From: Glutamicibacter arilaitensis Re117
GTDB taxonomy: Bacteria; Actinomycetota; Actinomycetes; Actinomycetales; Micrococcaceae
Assembly (NCBI RefSeq): GCF_000197735.1
Contig: NC_014550.1
Location: 2,170,001 to 2,234,000 of the forward strand
Length of the DNA: 64,000 nt
Direction of reading: 5' to 3'
Part shown: piece by piece, positions 21,336 to 30,458 of the stretch
Layout: the number at the start of each line of letters is the position of its first letter
Position numbering within the stretch: position 1 is the stretch's first letter
Program-made: the position numbers and the translations under genes
Notes under the pieces: model-generated
The model's input: the letters and a program-made list of their open reading frames with translations, nothing else
What the model was told of the DNA's origin: nothing
Database searches by the model: none

Positions 21336-21584
21336 CTACTTGCGCATCCCGTAGCGGATGGCGTTGCGCTTCACGGTGCGCTGGATGCTTGTGCCGAAGA
21401 AGCCCACGGTCATGATGGTCGCCGCAACCAGCCCCAGCAGCGCCAGCAGGCCGCTGATGTACACCACCGGCGAATACGGTCCGCCCTCCTGGCTGACAAA
21501 TTCATCGCGCCCGCCAAAGCCCAGCCACAGCACCAGTGCCAACGCGAAGGCGGCCAGCGTGGTCCACTTGCAAATCTTGTACAT
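21336..21584 (-). CDS. Small hypothetical membrane protein
   Basis: An 82-residue protein with two hydrophobic helices (TTLAAFALALVLWLGFGG and VVYISGLLALLGLVAATIM) and a basic C-terminal tail (RTVKRNAIRYGMRK), suggesting an inside-out-inside hairpin topology. It starts 2 bases after the coaE stop codon and precedes uvrB, so it is probably in a coaE-orf-uvrB operon. No function is recognised. Confidence 0.75.
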   Translation of the reverse strand: MYKICKWTTLAAFALALVLWLGFGGRDEFVSQEGGPYSPVVYISGLLALLGLVAATIMTVGFFGTSIQRTVKRNAIRYGMRK

Positions 21585-21586
21585 TC

Positions 21587-22183
21587 TTACTCCTGCGTCG
21601 GGGCCAATTGCTGGTAGAGGGATTCAACCTGCGCTTCAAGTTCTGCCAAGCTGCCGGAATTATCCAGCAGGTAGTCGGCCACGGCCGCCCGCTGCTCATC
21701 GGTAGCCTGCGCGGCAATCCGCGCCTTGGCATCAGCTTCAGTCCACCCACGATCGTAGACCATTCGGCGCATGCGTTCTTCCAGCGGCGCCTGGACAACC
21801 ACCACGGCATCGAACTTCTCCGCCTGCCCGGACTCGACCAAAAGCGGAATATCCTCCACCACCAGCGCCTGCTTAGGTGCCGCATCACGCAGCTTCTGGG
21901 CTTGCGCGCGAACCAGCGGGTGCACGATCGCGTTCAGCTTGGCCCGCTGCGCTTCATCGGAGAAGACGATCGCGGCCAAAGCCGGCCGATTCAGCGACCC
22001 GTCGGGCAGCAGTACATCCTCCCCAAAGGTGTCTTTGATCGCACCGAGCCCGGGCGTGCCAGGTTCAACTACCTGGCGCGCCAGCTTATCGGCATCGATG
22101 ACTACAGCTCCCAGGGCGGCTAGCTTCGCCGCGACCGCAGATTTTCCAGAGGCCACTGCCCCGGTCAGTCCAACATGCAACAT
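21587..22183 (-). CDS. coaE: Dephospho-CoA kinase
   Basis: A 198-residue P-loop kinase that phosphorylates the 3'-hydroxyl of the ribose of dephospho-CoA, the last step of coenzyme A synthesis. The P-loop is GAVASGKS at residues 8-15. VVIDADKLARQVVEPG is the conserved substrate segment, and the lid/adenine-binding region includes ERMRRMVYDRG. It is divergent from the YigZ-like gene with only about 25 bases between the start codons. It lies upstream of uvrB, a common actinobacterial arrangement. Confidence 0.95.
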   Translation of the reverse strand: MLHVGLTGAVASGKSAVAAKLAALGAVVIDADKLARQVVEPGTPGLGAIKDTFGEDVLLPDGSLNRPALAAIVFSDEAQRAKLNAIVHPLVRAQAQKLRDAAPKQALVVEDIPLLVESGQAEKFDAVVVVQAPLEERMRRMVYDRGWTEADAKARIAAQATDEQRAAVADYLLDNSGSLAELEAQVESLYQQLAPTQE

Positions 22184-22208
22184 GTTCCCACCCTATAAAC
22201 TAAAAGGG

Positions 22209-22883
22209 ATGAACACCAACGACTCGGCTGCAACGCGGTACACGACTTTGACCAGCGATTCCATCCACGAGCTGGAAATCAAGCGTTCGCGCTTCATCAC
22301 CTACCTCTTCCGGGTCGAAACCGAAGCCGCCGCCCGCGCGCATATCGCCGCCCTGCGCAAATCCCACTTCGATGCCCGGCACCACTGCAGCGCGTTCATC
22401 CTGGGCCCGGACCGGATCGTGCAGCGCTCGAACGACGACGGCGAACCCTCAGGCACCGCCGGGATCCCGATGCTCGATGCCCTGGCCAAGCGCGAAATGC
22501 CCGATGCCAGCGTGCTCTCGGACGTGCTGGCCGTGGTGGTCCGCTACTTCGGCGGCATCAAGCTGGGTGCCGGCGGCCTGGTCCGCGCCTATTCCGATGC
22601 AGTCTCCTCGGGACTGGACCACGCACCGCTGCACCTGCGCCAGCGCCTGCGCATCTTCGCATTCACCGCCTCGCACGCCCAAGCTGCCCGCTACGAAAAC
22701 GAGCTGCGCGCCGCCGGCTACCAGGTCGAACCCACCGAATGGCAAGCGCAGCACGCCATCGTGCGAATCGGCATCCCGGACACCGAGCAGGCCGCACAAG
22801 AACTGCACACGCACATCGCCACCCTCACCTCCGGCGCAGCAACACTGAATTCCACCAACACGCAATGGGTTGATTTGATTTGA
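22209..22883 (+). CDS. YigZ/IMPACT family protein
   Basis: A 224-residue protein with the N-terminal UPF0029/Impact domain, marked by KRSRFITYLFRV, SNDDGEPSGTAG and VVVRYFGGIKLGAGGLVRAY, and a C-terminal DUF1949-type ferredoxin-like domain. Family members bind translation factors or nucleic acids; the precise role is unsettled. The ATG at 22209 is chosen because AAGGG is just upstream and family similarity begins soon after; a longer open frame overlaps coaE. Its last codons overlap the TTG start of the methyltransferase gene. Confidence 0.9.
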   Translation: MNTNDSAATRYTTLTSDSIHELEIKRSRFITYLFRVETEAAARAHIAALRKSHFDARHHCSAFILGPDRIVQRSNDDGEPSGTAGIPMLDALAKREMPDASVLSDVLAVVVRYFGGIKLGAGGLVRAYSDAVSSGLDHAPLHLRQRLRIFAFTASHAQAARYENELRAAGYQVEPTEWQAQHAIVRIGIPDTEQAAQELHTHIATLTSGAATLNSTNTQWVDLI

Positions 22884-24091
22884 GTTCCGAAATTTCCCCG
22901 AGTTCCGCTGTGGATCCCACCGGTCCCAGCGCCCAGGCCAGCCTGCTGCCAGATCTGTTCGATGGCCTACGCCGCTGGCCCGATGTGGAAGCGGAAAACC
23001 TATACGCGGCTGACGCCGCCGACCGGCTGATCCTGGACACCTGCGCCGCGGCCATCCCCGGCCAGCCCGGGACAGCGCCGTGGCCACAGTCCATCGCCAT
23101 CATCGGCGATCACTACGGCGCGCTGGCCCTGGGCGCCTTGGCGCTGGGCAGCACGCAGGTGCGGGTGCACACCGATTCGCTAACCGCCCGGCGCGCCATC
23201 GAGGCGAACCTGAACCGGCTGCTGCCCCAGGCAGCCGGGCATCTGAGCTTCCATCCGCTGGCCGAGGTCGCCGAGCAGGCCGCCACCATTTTGCTGGCCC
23301 TGCCACGCGGGCTGGATGTGCTGGGCGAACAGGTCGCCGCCGTGGCTGCCGTGGCCGGTCCCGGCGCCAAGCTATTTGCCGGTGGCCGGATCAAGCACAT
23401 GAGCCGGGGCATGAACGAGGTGCTCTCCGCGCACTTCACGCACCTGGACGTGTCGCTGGCCCGGCAAAAATCCCGGGTACTCACCGCAAGCATTCCCCGC
23501 GACGAGCAGCCTGACAGCAATTTCCCTGCCACCGCCACCCACCAGGTCCGCAACACCGCATTCACCTTGGTCGCCGGAGCCGGCACCTTCGGCGCGGCGC
23601 GTCTGGACCCGGGAACCCGCCTGCTGCTGGAGAACCTGCCCGATCTGTCCACCCACGACACGCTGATGGATTTGGCCTGCGGCAACGGTTCCATCGGCAT
23701 CTTCGCGGCGCTTCAATACCCGTCGCTGCGCGTGGACGCTTCAGATCATTCGGCTTCCGCGGTTGCCTCCACCCTGGCCGCCGCGCAGCGCAATGACCTG
23801 GGCCAGCGCATCACTGCGGTGCAAGATGACGCACTGAGCCGCCTGCCGGCGCAATCGGCCACGCTGATCACGCTGAACCCGCCGTTCCATATCGGCAATA
23901 CCGTCACCGCCGACATCGCGTTCAAGCTGATCGACGACGCGGCGCGCGTGCTGGCACCCGGCGGCACCTTGCTGTGCGTGTTCAACTCCCATCTGCGCTA
24001 CCGCAGCGAATTGGCCCGCCGTATCGGCCCCACCACCCAGCTGGCGCGCGACAAGACCTTCACCGTGACCTCCTCGACACGCGCACAATAG
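22880..24091 (+). CDS. RlmG/RsmC-like class I rRNA (guanine-N2) methyltransferase
   Basis: A 403-residue protein with two tandem methyltransferase-like folds, the layout of RlmG/RsmC enzymes that methylate N2 of guanine in rRNA. The degenerate N-terminal half ends around residue 200. The active C-terminal half shows LMDLACGNGSIGIFAA (SAM motif I), DASDHSASAV, and the catalytic LNPPFHIGN (NPPFH, typical of N2-guanine methylases). The TTG start at 22880 overlaps the stop of the YigZ-like gene, indicating translational coupling. The target nucleotide is inferred, not shown. Confidence 0.85.
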   Translation: MSSEISPSSAVDPTGPSAQASLLPDLFDGLRRWPDVEAENLYAADAADRLILDTCAAAIPGQPGTAPWPQSIAIIGDHYGALALGALALGSTQVRVHTDSLTARRAIEANLNRLLPQAAGHLSFHPLAEVAEQAATILLALPRGLDVLGEQVAAVAAVAGPGAKLFAGGRIKHMSRGMNEVLSAHFTHLDVSLARQKSRVLTASIPRDEQPDSNFPATATHQVRNTAFTLVAGAGTFGAARLDPGTRLLLENLPDLSTHDTLMDLACGNGSIGIFAALQYPSLRVDASDHSASAVASTLAAAQRNDLGQRITAVQDDALSRLPAQSATLITLNPPFHIGNTVTADIAFKLIDDAARVLAPGGTLLCVFNSHLRYRSELARRIGPTTQLARDKTFTVTSSTRAQ

Positions 24092-24152
24092 CTTTTCCAC
24101 AGTTCGCACTCCCCCGCGGCCCCGGCTTGCTGGTGCTGGGCATGCTGGGGCC

Positions 24153-25799
24153 ATGAGCACATCCCTCCGTGCGGCGATCACCGCACTCGCCCAGGCACTC
24201 AAGGCCGGACCGGTTTCCTCTGCCGAGGACGCCCTGGCCTTGGCCGCGCTGATTCCAGCCCTGCACCAGCACCTGGTCCCGGCAGCTCCAACGGGCGCCC
24301 AGGAATTCATGCTCGACCCGCGCTATGCCCTGGCCATGGCCAGCTTCGCAGAATCAGCTGGCCATCAGGCGTTGCGAACCCAGATCTACGCGGCCCATCT
24401 GATCGAAGACAGCGCCGCCCACACCCTGACCAGCGATGAGCTGGATGCGGTCCGTGCGGGCACCACCGATTTCAGCACACCGGTCGAACGCAGCGCCGCA
24501 CGTCCCTGCTTCGCCAATCCCACCGCATTATTGGCCGCGTGGCTCCACACCGGGTTTTTCGAGGCGAAACGCCGTATCCAGGATGCCCACCACGTCATAG
24601 GCCAATACGACTACCAGCACCAAAGCTATCCCGCGCAGTACCCGCTGATGGCTCAACGCTTCAACGATCAGACCCGCCCTCCGGGTGAAGTCCTGGCCGC
24701 GGCCCGCCGGATGAGTGCGCTGGAGCCAAAACGCGAGGAATTCGCCATTCCCACCCCTTCGAGCGTCTTGGCCGAAAATGGCGAACTGCTCGAAGCGGAG
24801 GTCTATCGCCAAATGGAGGAACCCGATCCGGGCACCCGACGCAAGCTTGTGTCTAGCTGCTTGAAAGAGGCGAAGAATCGTACGGCAAAGAAACGGCCAG
24901 AAGCCGAAGAGGGAATTTTCCGACGAGGCGAACGCGATGGTCTGGTGCACTACGACGTGGCCCTGCGTCCGGTGCGCGCAGAACTGTTCGAATCCAGCAT
25001 CGCCCAGAGCGATAATCCCCGCTCTGAAGCTGGTCAGGCCGCCCGTGAAGCTTCGGAGGCCAATGAGGAGCACGGCGGTGAATTCGACCAGGTAGGCGGT
25101 GCGCACCCGGACTTCGTAACCGACGAAGAGGCCGCGGCAAGCCACGAGCCTGACCGCGCACCGCTTTCGCCGGCCGCCCGCCGGCTCAACGGCATGATGA
25201 ATCTCATGCAGATCAACGCGCGAAGACTGCGTGAACTGCTCGAAGCCACCCGCAATCGCAGGTCCGCGTCGGAGAATTCTCAGCCAGAGCATCAGGAACC
25301 GAACATTCCGCTCATCAAGCCCCAAGTGGTCGTGATGATGAGCTTGGATGAGCTCGAAGGGCGGGCCAAAACCCACGGAATCACTTCCCATGGTTTCAAG
25401 CTCAACGCCACCGATCTCCGGCAAGCATTGGCCAATGCCCAAATCATTCCGATGGTGCTCGGCGGCAAAGGCGAAATCTTGGACATCGGACGCAGCCAGC
25501 GCAAGCATCCCAAATACATGCGCCTTGGCGTCACCGTGCGCGATCGAGGCTGCCTAGTACCCGGGTGCACTATGGACCCCGAACGGTGCAACATCCACCA
25601 CATCGAATTCTGGTCAGCTGGCGGTGTCACCGCGGTCTACTGGAGTGCGATGCTCTGCGATACGCACCATCACGATGTCCATACGGGTCTGATCAAGGTG
25701 ATTCCCGATGGAGGGGTGCCCAAAGTCATCCTGCCCGCCTTCATGGATCCTGCTCAGAAACCAGTGCGCAACAGCTACCACATGGCCAAGGCCGCCTAG
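24153..25799 (+). CDS. DUF222 and HNH endonuclease domain protein (13E12-type)
   Basis: A 548-residue protein with the long helical DUF222-type N-terminal domain common in actinobacteria and a C-terminal HNH nuclease. The nuclease has the zinc/catalytic pattern CLVPGCTMDPERCNIHHI followed by LCDTHHHDVHTG, with cysteines, histidines and an asparagine placed as in HNH proteins. A low-complexity acidic linker (about residues 290-350) separates the domains. Such proteins are numerous and often multicopy in actinobacterial genomes, with unproven roles in DNA mobility or repair. No repeat or phage gene is adjacent. Confidence 0.88.
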   Translation: MSTSLRAAITALAQALKAGPVSSAEDALALAALIPALHQHLVPAAPTGAQEFMLDPRYALAMASFAESAGHQALRTQIYAAHLIEDSAAHTLTSDELDAVRAGTTDFSTPVERSAARPCFANPTALLAAWLHTGFFEAKRRIQDAHHVIGQYDYQHQSYPAQYPLMAQRFNDQTRPPGEVLAAARRMSALEPKREEFAIPTPSSVLAENGELLEAEVYRQMEEPDPGTRRKLVSSCLKEAKNRTAKKRPEAEEGIFRRGERDGLVHYDVALRPVRAELFESSIAQSDNPRSEAGQAAREASEANEEHGGEFDQVGGAHPDFVTDEEAAASHEPDRAPLSPAARRLNGMMNLMQINARRLRELLEATRNRRSASENSQPEHQEPNIPLIKPQVVVMMSLDELEGRAKTHGITSHGFKLNATDLRQALANAQIIPMVLGGKGEILDIGRSQRKHPKYMRLGVTVRDRGCLVPGCTMDPERCNIHHIEFWSAGGVTAVYWSAMLCDTHHHDVHTGLIKVIPDGGVPKVILPAFMDPAQKPVRNSYHMAKAA

Positions 25800-25826
25800 T
25801 TCGCCCCCATACGCCGGGGTCTCCGG

Positions 25827-27143
25827 CTAGATCAAGAACGGGCGTCCACCGTGCACGCGGACGGCTTGGGCTTCAACCCCCAAGGGGCGCAGGTCGATCC
25901 GGTCGATCTCGGCCCGCTCATTGTTCTCGAAGGTATCGGCAGTAATCGATTCGCCAGCAGGTGTCTGGACCACCAGGCGCCGCTTGGTTCTGTTCAAGGG
26001 TTCACGTGCGGATGCCGGGACGAAGTAGGCGCTCGCCTGCTTCCCGCCACCATAGAGCCACGAAGCGCGCACCGAGACCGGGCGTGAACCCCAGCCGCTT
26101 AGCCCGGCAATGACCAAGCGCTGGCCGGTCCCTTCCAGCAATTTTCCGTTCAGGTTCTCCCCATAGACCCAGGGCTGGGCCGCGATGCCCAGGAACTCTT
26201 CGGCAGAACGCTGGTTGACCGCATGCACTCCGTGCACCGGGCAAACCTCCGAGCAGAAAATGAATCGCGGGTCCGCAAATTCCTTCTTGGCCCCGTTCTT
26301 GTCGTCATTGCGGCACAGGCAGACCTCGGTTTCTTCCTTTTCGATGAGGATCGCGTTGCCATAGGCTCGCAATGAGGTTGGACCGATTCGGTGGTCAGCT
26401 GGAATTTCGAGGGCGAAAAGTCCCATCGATTTCAAGCGCATCCAGCGCAACAGGCTGACCAGCAGGCTGATGCCCAGGAGGACGACCGCGGCAAGCACGT
26501 CAAGTCGGTACCCTTCATCCAAGTCATGCAGCGAATGCACTTCCGTGCTGGCCAATTCCCAGCCCAGCTGCAGCAGCGGGTAGATCAGTGCGCCTAACGC
26601 GAGGTTCCAGACCGTGGGCGACATTTGCTTGAAGATTCCAAAATCTCTTTCTTGCCCGTGAGCCAGGGCAATGCCGCCTGCAGCTTCGCGCTTCCAGGTT
26701 CTAAGCTGGCGTCGAAGCCGCCCGTCTAGAACGCCGACGGCCAGGGCGAGCAGGAGGAAATAGGCCAGCGCCACAGCCAAGATCCTTTGCAGGTCCCCGG
26801 CAGGAGCCAGCAGGAAATAGATTCCGGCGCCAAGGCCCAATCCCATCCAGGGTGCTTGCCGTCCGCCGCCGAATATCATGGCCAGCACGGTAGCAACCAT
26901 CGAGAAGGAAACGATGTTCCAGAAACTTGTATCGAGGTACGGGGAATGAAGAAGATCCGAACGGACAAAGACCACCAGTGCAACCAGCGGAAGCCAGGTG
27001 GCGGCCGCAACCCAGAAGTTGGGAATGGTGCGCGGTACAGTCTCCCACTCTTCGTGGCTGACCTGGCGCACCGGGATCTGCTGCCCGGTAGTTGCGCCTC
27101 CCGCATAGCCTGCCTGCGAATTCCCTGCCGTCGCCATGTGCAT
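25827..27143 (-). CDS. Hypothetical membrane protein with cysteine-rich soluble segment
   Basis: A 438-residue protein I do not recognise. Roughly seven hydrophobic helices lie in the first 240 residues, including ATWLPLVALVVFV, GLGLGAGIYFLLA and VLAAVVLLGISLLVSLL. The soluble C-terminal part contains CLCRNDDKN and FCSEVCPVHGVHAV, a CxC plus CxxxC-x2-H arrangement that could bind metal or form disulfides. The final 100 residues look beta-rich. The start codon could be ATG at 27143 or two codons later. It is single-gene, convergent with the HNH gene, and lies downstream of the rpsA terminator. Confidence 0.8.
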   Translation of the reverse strand: MHMATAGNSQAGYAGGATTGQQIPVRQVSHEEWETVPRTIPNFWVAAATWLPLVALVVFVRSDLLHSPYLDTSFWNIVSFSMVATVLAMIFGGGRQAPWMGLGLGAGIYFLLAPAGDLQRILAVALAYFLLLALAVGVLDGRLRRQLRTWKREAAGGIALAHGQERDFGIFKQMSPTVWNLALGALIYPLLQLGWELASTEVHSLHDLDEGYRLDVLAAVVLLGISLLVSLLRWMRLKSMGLFALEIPADHRIGPTSLRAYGNAILIEKEETEVCLCRNDDKNGAKKEFADPRFIFCSEVCPVHGVHAVNQRSAEEFLGIAAQPWVYGENLNGKLLEGTGQRLVIAGLSGWGSRPVSVRASWLYGGGKQASAYFVPASAREPLNRTKRRLVVQTPAGESITADTFENNERAEIDRIDLRPLGVEAQAVRVHGGRPFLI

Positions 27144-27301
27144 CTACCTGCCGTTCGCGAATGCACTTGATCGGTGCACTTTTAGTCTAACCTCAGCAGG
27201 TATTAACGGCAGTGCTCCTTTGGAGCTATTCCTGGCCGATCGAAGTCAGCAGAAATAATGACGTGCCAGCCATGCCGCCAAGCAATAAACCGGTTAAACA
27301 A

Positions 27302-27336
27302 ACGAAGGTCCAACCCTTGCGGGGTTGGACCTTCGT
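27302..27336 (-). terminator. Rho-independent terminator of rpsA
   Basis: A perfect 15-bp stem (acgaaggtccaaccc and its complement) with a 5-base loop is followed on the minus strand by TTGTTT. It lies about 50 bases after the rpsA stop codon. Confidence 0.85.
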
Positions 27337-27384
27337 GAATCAGCTAAAGCTAATCACGATCTCTGCACGAGGCAGAAGTCGGAA

Positions 27385-28860
27385 TTAGTTGCCGGTCAGC
27401 TTCTCGCGCAGTGCAGCCAGTGCTTCGTCCGAAGCCAGGGTGCCTGCATCGGTGGCTGGTGCCTCCGAGGAGTACGAAGCTGGAGCTGGCTCGGAACCAC
27501 CGGCAGCAGCAGGCTCTGCTTCTGCGTCGGCAGCGATAGCGGCAACAACCTGCTTCTTGTGTGCTTCCCAACGCTCCTGGGCAGCAGCGTACTGTGCTTC
27601 CCATGCAGCGCGCTGGGTGTCGAAGCCCTCGAGCCATTCGTTCGACTCTGGGTCGAAGCCCTCTGGGTACTTGTAGTTGCCGGCCTCGTCGTACTCTGCA
27701 GCCATGCCGTAGAGTGCTGGGTCGAACTCGGTGCCCTCTGGGTCAACACCTTCGTTAGCCTGCTTGAGCGACAGCGAAATGCGGCGACGCTCCAGGTCGA
27801 TGTCGATGACCTTGACGAACAGTTCGTCACCAACGGAGACAACCTGCTCAGCCAGTTCAACGTGGCGAACTGCCAACTCGGAGATGTGAACCAGGCCTTC
27901 GATGCCGTCTTCGACGCGTACGAACGCACCGAATGGAACCAGCTTGGTAACCTTGCCCGGTACAACCTGACCCAGTGCGTGGGTGCGGGCGAAGGTCTGC
28001 CAAGGATCTTCCTGGGTAGCCTTCAGCGACAGGGAAACGCGCTCGCGGTCCAGATCGACTTCGAGAACCTCTACGGTTACTTCCTGGCCAACCTCGACAA
28101 CCTCGGATGGGTGGTCGATGTGCTTCCAAGACAGCTCGGAAACGTGTACCAGGCCGTCTACGCCGCCCAGGTCCACGAATGCACCGAAGTTGACGATGGA
28201 GGAAACAACGCCCGGACGAACCTGGCCCTTTTCCAGCTTGTTGAGGAAGGTCGAGCGAACCTCGGACTGGGTCTGCTCAAGCCACGCACGGCGGGACAGC
28301 ACAACGTTGTTGCGGTTCTTGTCCAGCTCGATGATCTTGGCTTCGATTTCCTGGCCGATGTATGGAGCCAGGTCGCGCACACGGCGCATCTCGACGAGCG
28401 ATGCTGGCAAGAAGCCACGCAGGCCGATGTCCAGGATGAGGCCACCCTTGACAACCTCGATGACGGTACCGGTAACGACGCCGTCCTCTTCCTTGATCTT
28501 TTCGATGTCGCCCCAAGCACGCTCGTACTGAGCACGCTTCTTGGACAGGATCAGGCGGCCTTCCTTGTCTTCCTTGGTCAGAACCAAGGCTTCAACGCTG
28601 TCGCCAACGGTGACAACTTCACCTGGGTCAACGTCATGCTTGATGGAAAGCTCGCGGGAAGGGATGACACCTTCGGTCTTGTAACCGATGTCGAGCAGAA
28701 CTTCGTCGTGGTCAACCTTGACAACGGTGCCTTCGACGAGGTCACCATCGTTGAAGTACTTGATGGTGGCGTCGACTGCGGCCAAGAAGTCCTCAGCAGA
28801 TCCAATGTCGTTGATTGCGACGACTGGTGCGCTGTTGTTCTCGTTCGAGGTGATGGTCAT
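27385..28860 (-). CDS. rpsA: 30S ribosomal protein S1
   Basis: A 491-residue protein with four tandem S1 RNA-binding domains: GDLVEGTVVKVDHDEVLLDI, then GVVTGTVIEVVKGGLILDI, GQVRPGVVSSIVNFGAFVDL and GQVVPGKVTKLVPFGAFVRV. The acidic, alanine-rich C-terminal tail is typical of actinobacteria. It binds mRNA at the small subunit and helps initiation. The gene stands alone with its own promoter (28974-29003) and a strong terminator, and its codon use is highly biased, as for ribosomal genes. Confidence 0.97.
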   Translation of the reverse strand: MTITSNENNSAPVVAINDIGSAEDFLAAVDATIKYFNDGDLVEGTVVKVDHDEVLLDIGYKTEGVIPSRELSIKHDVDPGEVVTVGDSVEALVLTKEDKEGRLILSKKRAQYERAWGDIEKIKEEDGVVTGTVIEVVKGGLILDIGLRGFLPASLVEMRRVRDLAPYIGQEIEAKIIELDKNRNNVVLSRRAWLEQTQSEVRSTFLNKLEKGQVRPGVVSSIVNFGAFVDLGGVDGLVHVSELSWKHIDHPSEVVEVGQEVTVEVLEVDLDRERVSLSLKATQEDPWQTFARTHALGQVVPGKVTKLVPFGAFVRVEDGIEGLVHISELAVRHVELAEQVVSVGDELFVKVIDIDLERRRISLSLKQANEGVDPEGTEFDPALYGMAAEYDEAGNYKYPEGFDPESNEWLEGFDTQRAAWEAQYAAAQERWEAHKKQVVAAIAADAEAEPAAAGGSEPAPASYSSEAPATDAGTLASDEALAALREKLTGN

Positions 28861-28973
28861 GTAGTAGGGACTCCGATGTGGATAGATTTGATCAGTCGAA
28901 ACCCCGGAAGTCCCGGAATTTCGAGCGGGTAAAACTTATTTGCGGACATGACAAAGCCATGGCACGCTGTACA

Positions 28974-29003
28974 AGTCTACGCGTCTAGCGCTACGCGGGT
29001 CAA
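28974..29003 (-). promoter_or_regulatory. Predicted sigma-70-type promoter of rpsA
   Basis: On the minus strand TTGACC and TAGACT are separated by 18 bases, about 115 bases upstream of the rpsA ATG. This is a near-consensus housekeeping promoter and implies a 5' leader of about 100 nt. Confidence 0.65.
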
Positions 29004-29076
29004 AGCGTAACCCGCTAACATCCAAGCCAGCATTTTGTGAACTTCGTCATACAAGCCGGTAAATCATGGCTTGCGA

Positions 29077-30390
29077 TTAGAAACCATGCGGCGTAAATCC
29101 TTCTCCGGCTACGTCGAACAACTCCAGCCAACTCCCCCGTGCACTGGTGCTTTCAAGTTCGGCTCTGCCGGTATCCAGTAAGTCTTTCAGCGTCACCGTG
29201 CCCAAATACAGACCTGCAAGCTCGCGTTCGGACAAGTCCACCCGGGGAACATCCGCTGGTTCTTGCCCTGATTGCACCAGGCTGACCGTCGCGCGGGAAT
29301 CCGCCACCTCAAAGAGGTAGGTTCCAGCCACAACGCCCATCCGGTCCCCGACCCCCAGCAGCAGACGGCCATTATGCTGGTAGCCACGGGCTTCAAAGGC
29401 CGCGACCACATTAAGCACCCGCAACCAGAGCACATCGTCCACCGAACGCACATGGTAGTCCCGCACGTTTTCCAGTACCCGGCGCAACGGGTCGGCCACA
29501 GGACCCTGCCCCTGCACCTCCTGCACCAAGTCATGGTTGCCCAGGTATTCGTAGAGCTTGAGCCGAGCCACGATGCTGGTTGCCACGAGCTTGTGCACGG
29601 TCAGCTTGGCCGTGGGCTCGTCCCATCCATCGAACTTATAAGCCGCAAATCCGGACAGTTCCCCCGTCTCGTCGTAGTAAGCGGCGCACCGCAGGTTCTT
29701 GGGCTGCTCTAAGGACTCCCAGCTTTCCCAGCGCCCCAGTGCGAAGCCGTTGTCGTATTCGGTGCTGTCCACGGAGCCGAAGGTGGCTTCCAGCGCGCGT
29801 ACCGCCAAGCGCGCGTAGTCCGGGCCGAAGTCCTGCGGCTCAATTTCCACTACCTCACCCGGCACCGGTACTCGGAACTTCAACCCGTGCGAGCACTTGA
29901 GCGTAAACCGCGTTTGGTACGTCGCCGGCTCAAAGCCGTAGCGCCCGTAAATCGTGGCTTCCGAAGCGGTCAACGCGGCCAACGCAAAACCTGCCTGGCG
30001 GGCATATTCCAGATCGGCCGTGATCCGCCGGGACAAGATCCCGCGCCGCCGGTAGGCCGGTGCCACAGTGACAGCACTGATCTTATGCACCGGGACCGGT
30101 TGCGGGCCGCCGGCATTGAGCAGACCGGGGAAAGTTCCATAGGTGTGTACCGGCTGGGATGCATGCCGCGAGTGCGGTGGCGCGGCCAGATCGAACACCA
30201 TTGAAAAACGCATCTGCTGGGAGTAGGTCAGTTCCTGCAGGGTGGAGAACTTGGCTTCCTCGGGCACGCCCTCGTAGAAGCCGATCCCGGTAGCCCGGTG
30301 GAAAAGGTTGATCGCCTCATCGAGTTCCGCGCTGCGTTCAACAGCATGGTACGTGCGGGTTTCCAGATCAAGCTGGCGTGGGTGGCCCAT
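29077..30390 (-). CDS. Eis-like GNAT-family N-acetyltransferase
   Basis: A 437-residue protein with the Eis architecture: two GNAT-like domains followed by an SCP2-like domain. The acetyl-CoA-binding region is VTVAPAYRRRGILSRRI, after which FALAALTASEATIYGRYGF is the conserved Eis segment. In mycobacteria Eis acetylates aminoglycosides and other amines at several positions. Here the natural substrate is unknown. It is monocistronic, and no regulator is adjacent. Confidence 0.88.
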   Translation of the reverse strand: MGHPRQLDLETRTYHAVERSAELDEAINLFHRATGIGFYEGVPEEAKFSTLQELTYSQQMRFSMVFDLAAPPHSRHASQPVHTYGTFPGLLNAGGPQPVPVHKISAVTVAPAYRRRGILSRRITADLEYARQAGFALAALTASEATIYGRYGFEPATYQTRFTLKCSHGLKFRVPVPGEVVEIEPQDFGPDYARLAVRALEATFGSVDSTEYDNGFALGRWESWESLEQPKNLRCAAYYDETGELSGFAAYKFDGWDEPTAKLTVHKLVATSIVARLKLYEYLGNHDLVQEVQGQGPVADPLRRVLENVRDYHVRSVDDVLWLRVLNVVAAFEARGYQHNGRLLLGVGDRMGVVAGTYLFEVADSRATVSLVQSGQEPADVPRVDLSERELAGLYLGTVTLKDLLDTGRAELESTSARGSWLELFDVAGEGFTPHGF

Positions 30391-30458
30391 GAAGCTCCTT
30401 GGCGGTGAATGAGGCTGTGGTCACAGTCTATGCCCAAGTCCGCACGGCGCAAGAGGAG

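Noticed and set aside
24153..25799. HNH protein as a homing endonuclease of an intron or intein
   Set aside because: It stands as a free gene with a DUF222-type domain and no surrounding intron, intein or split host gene.
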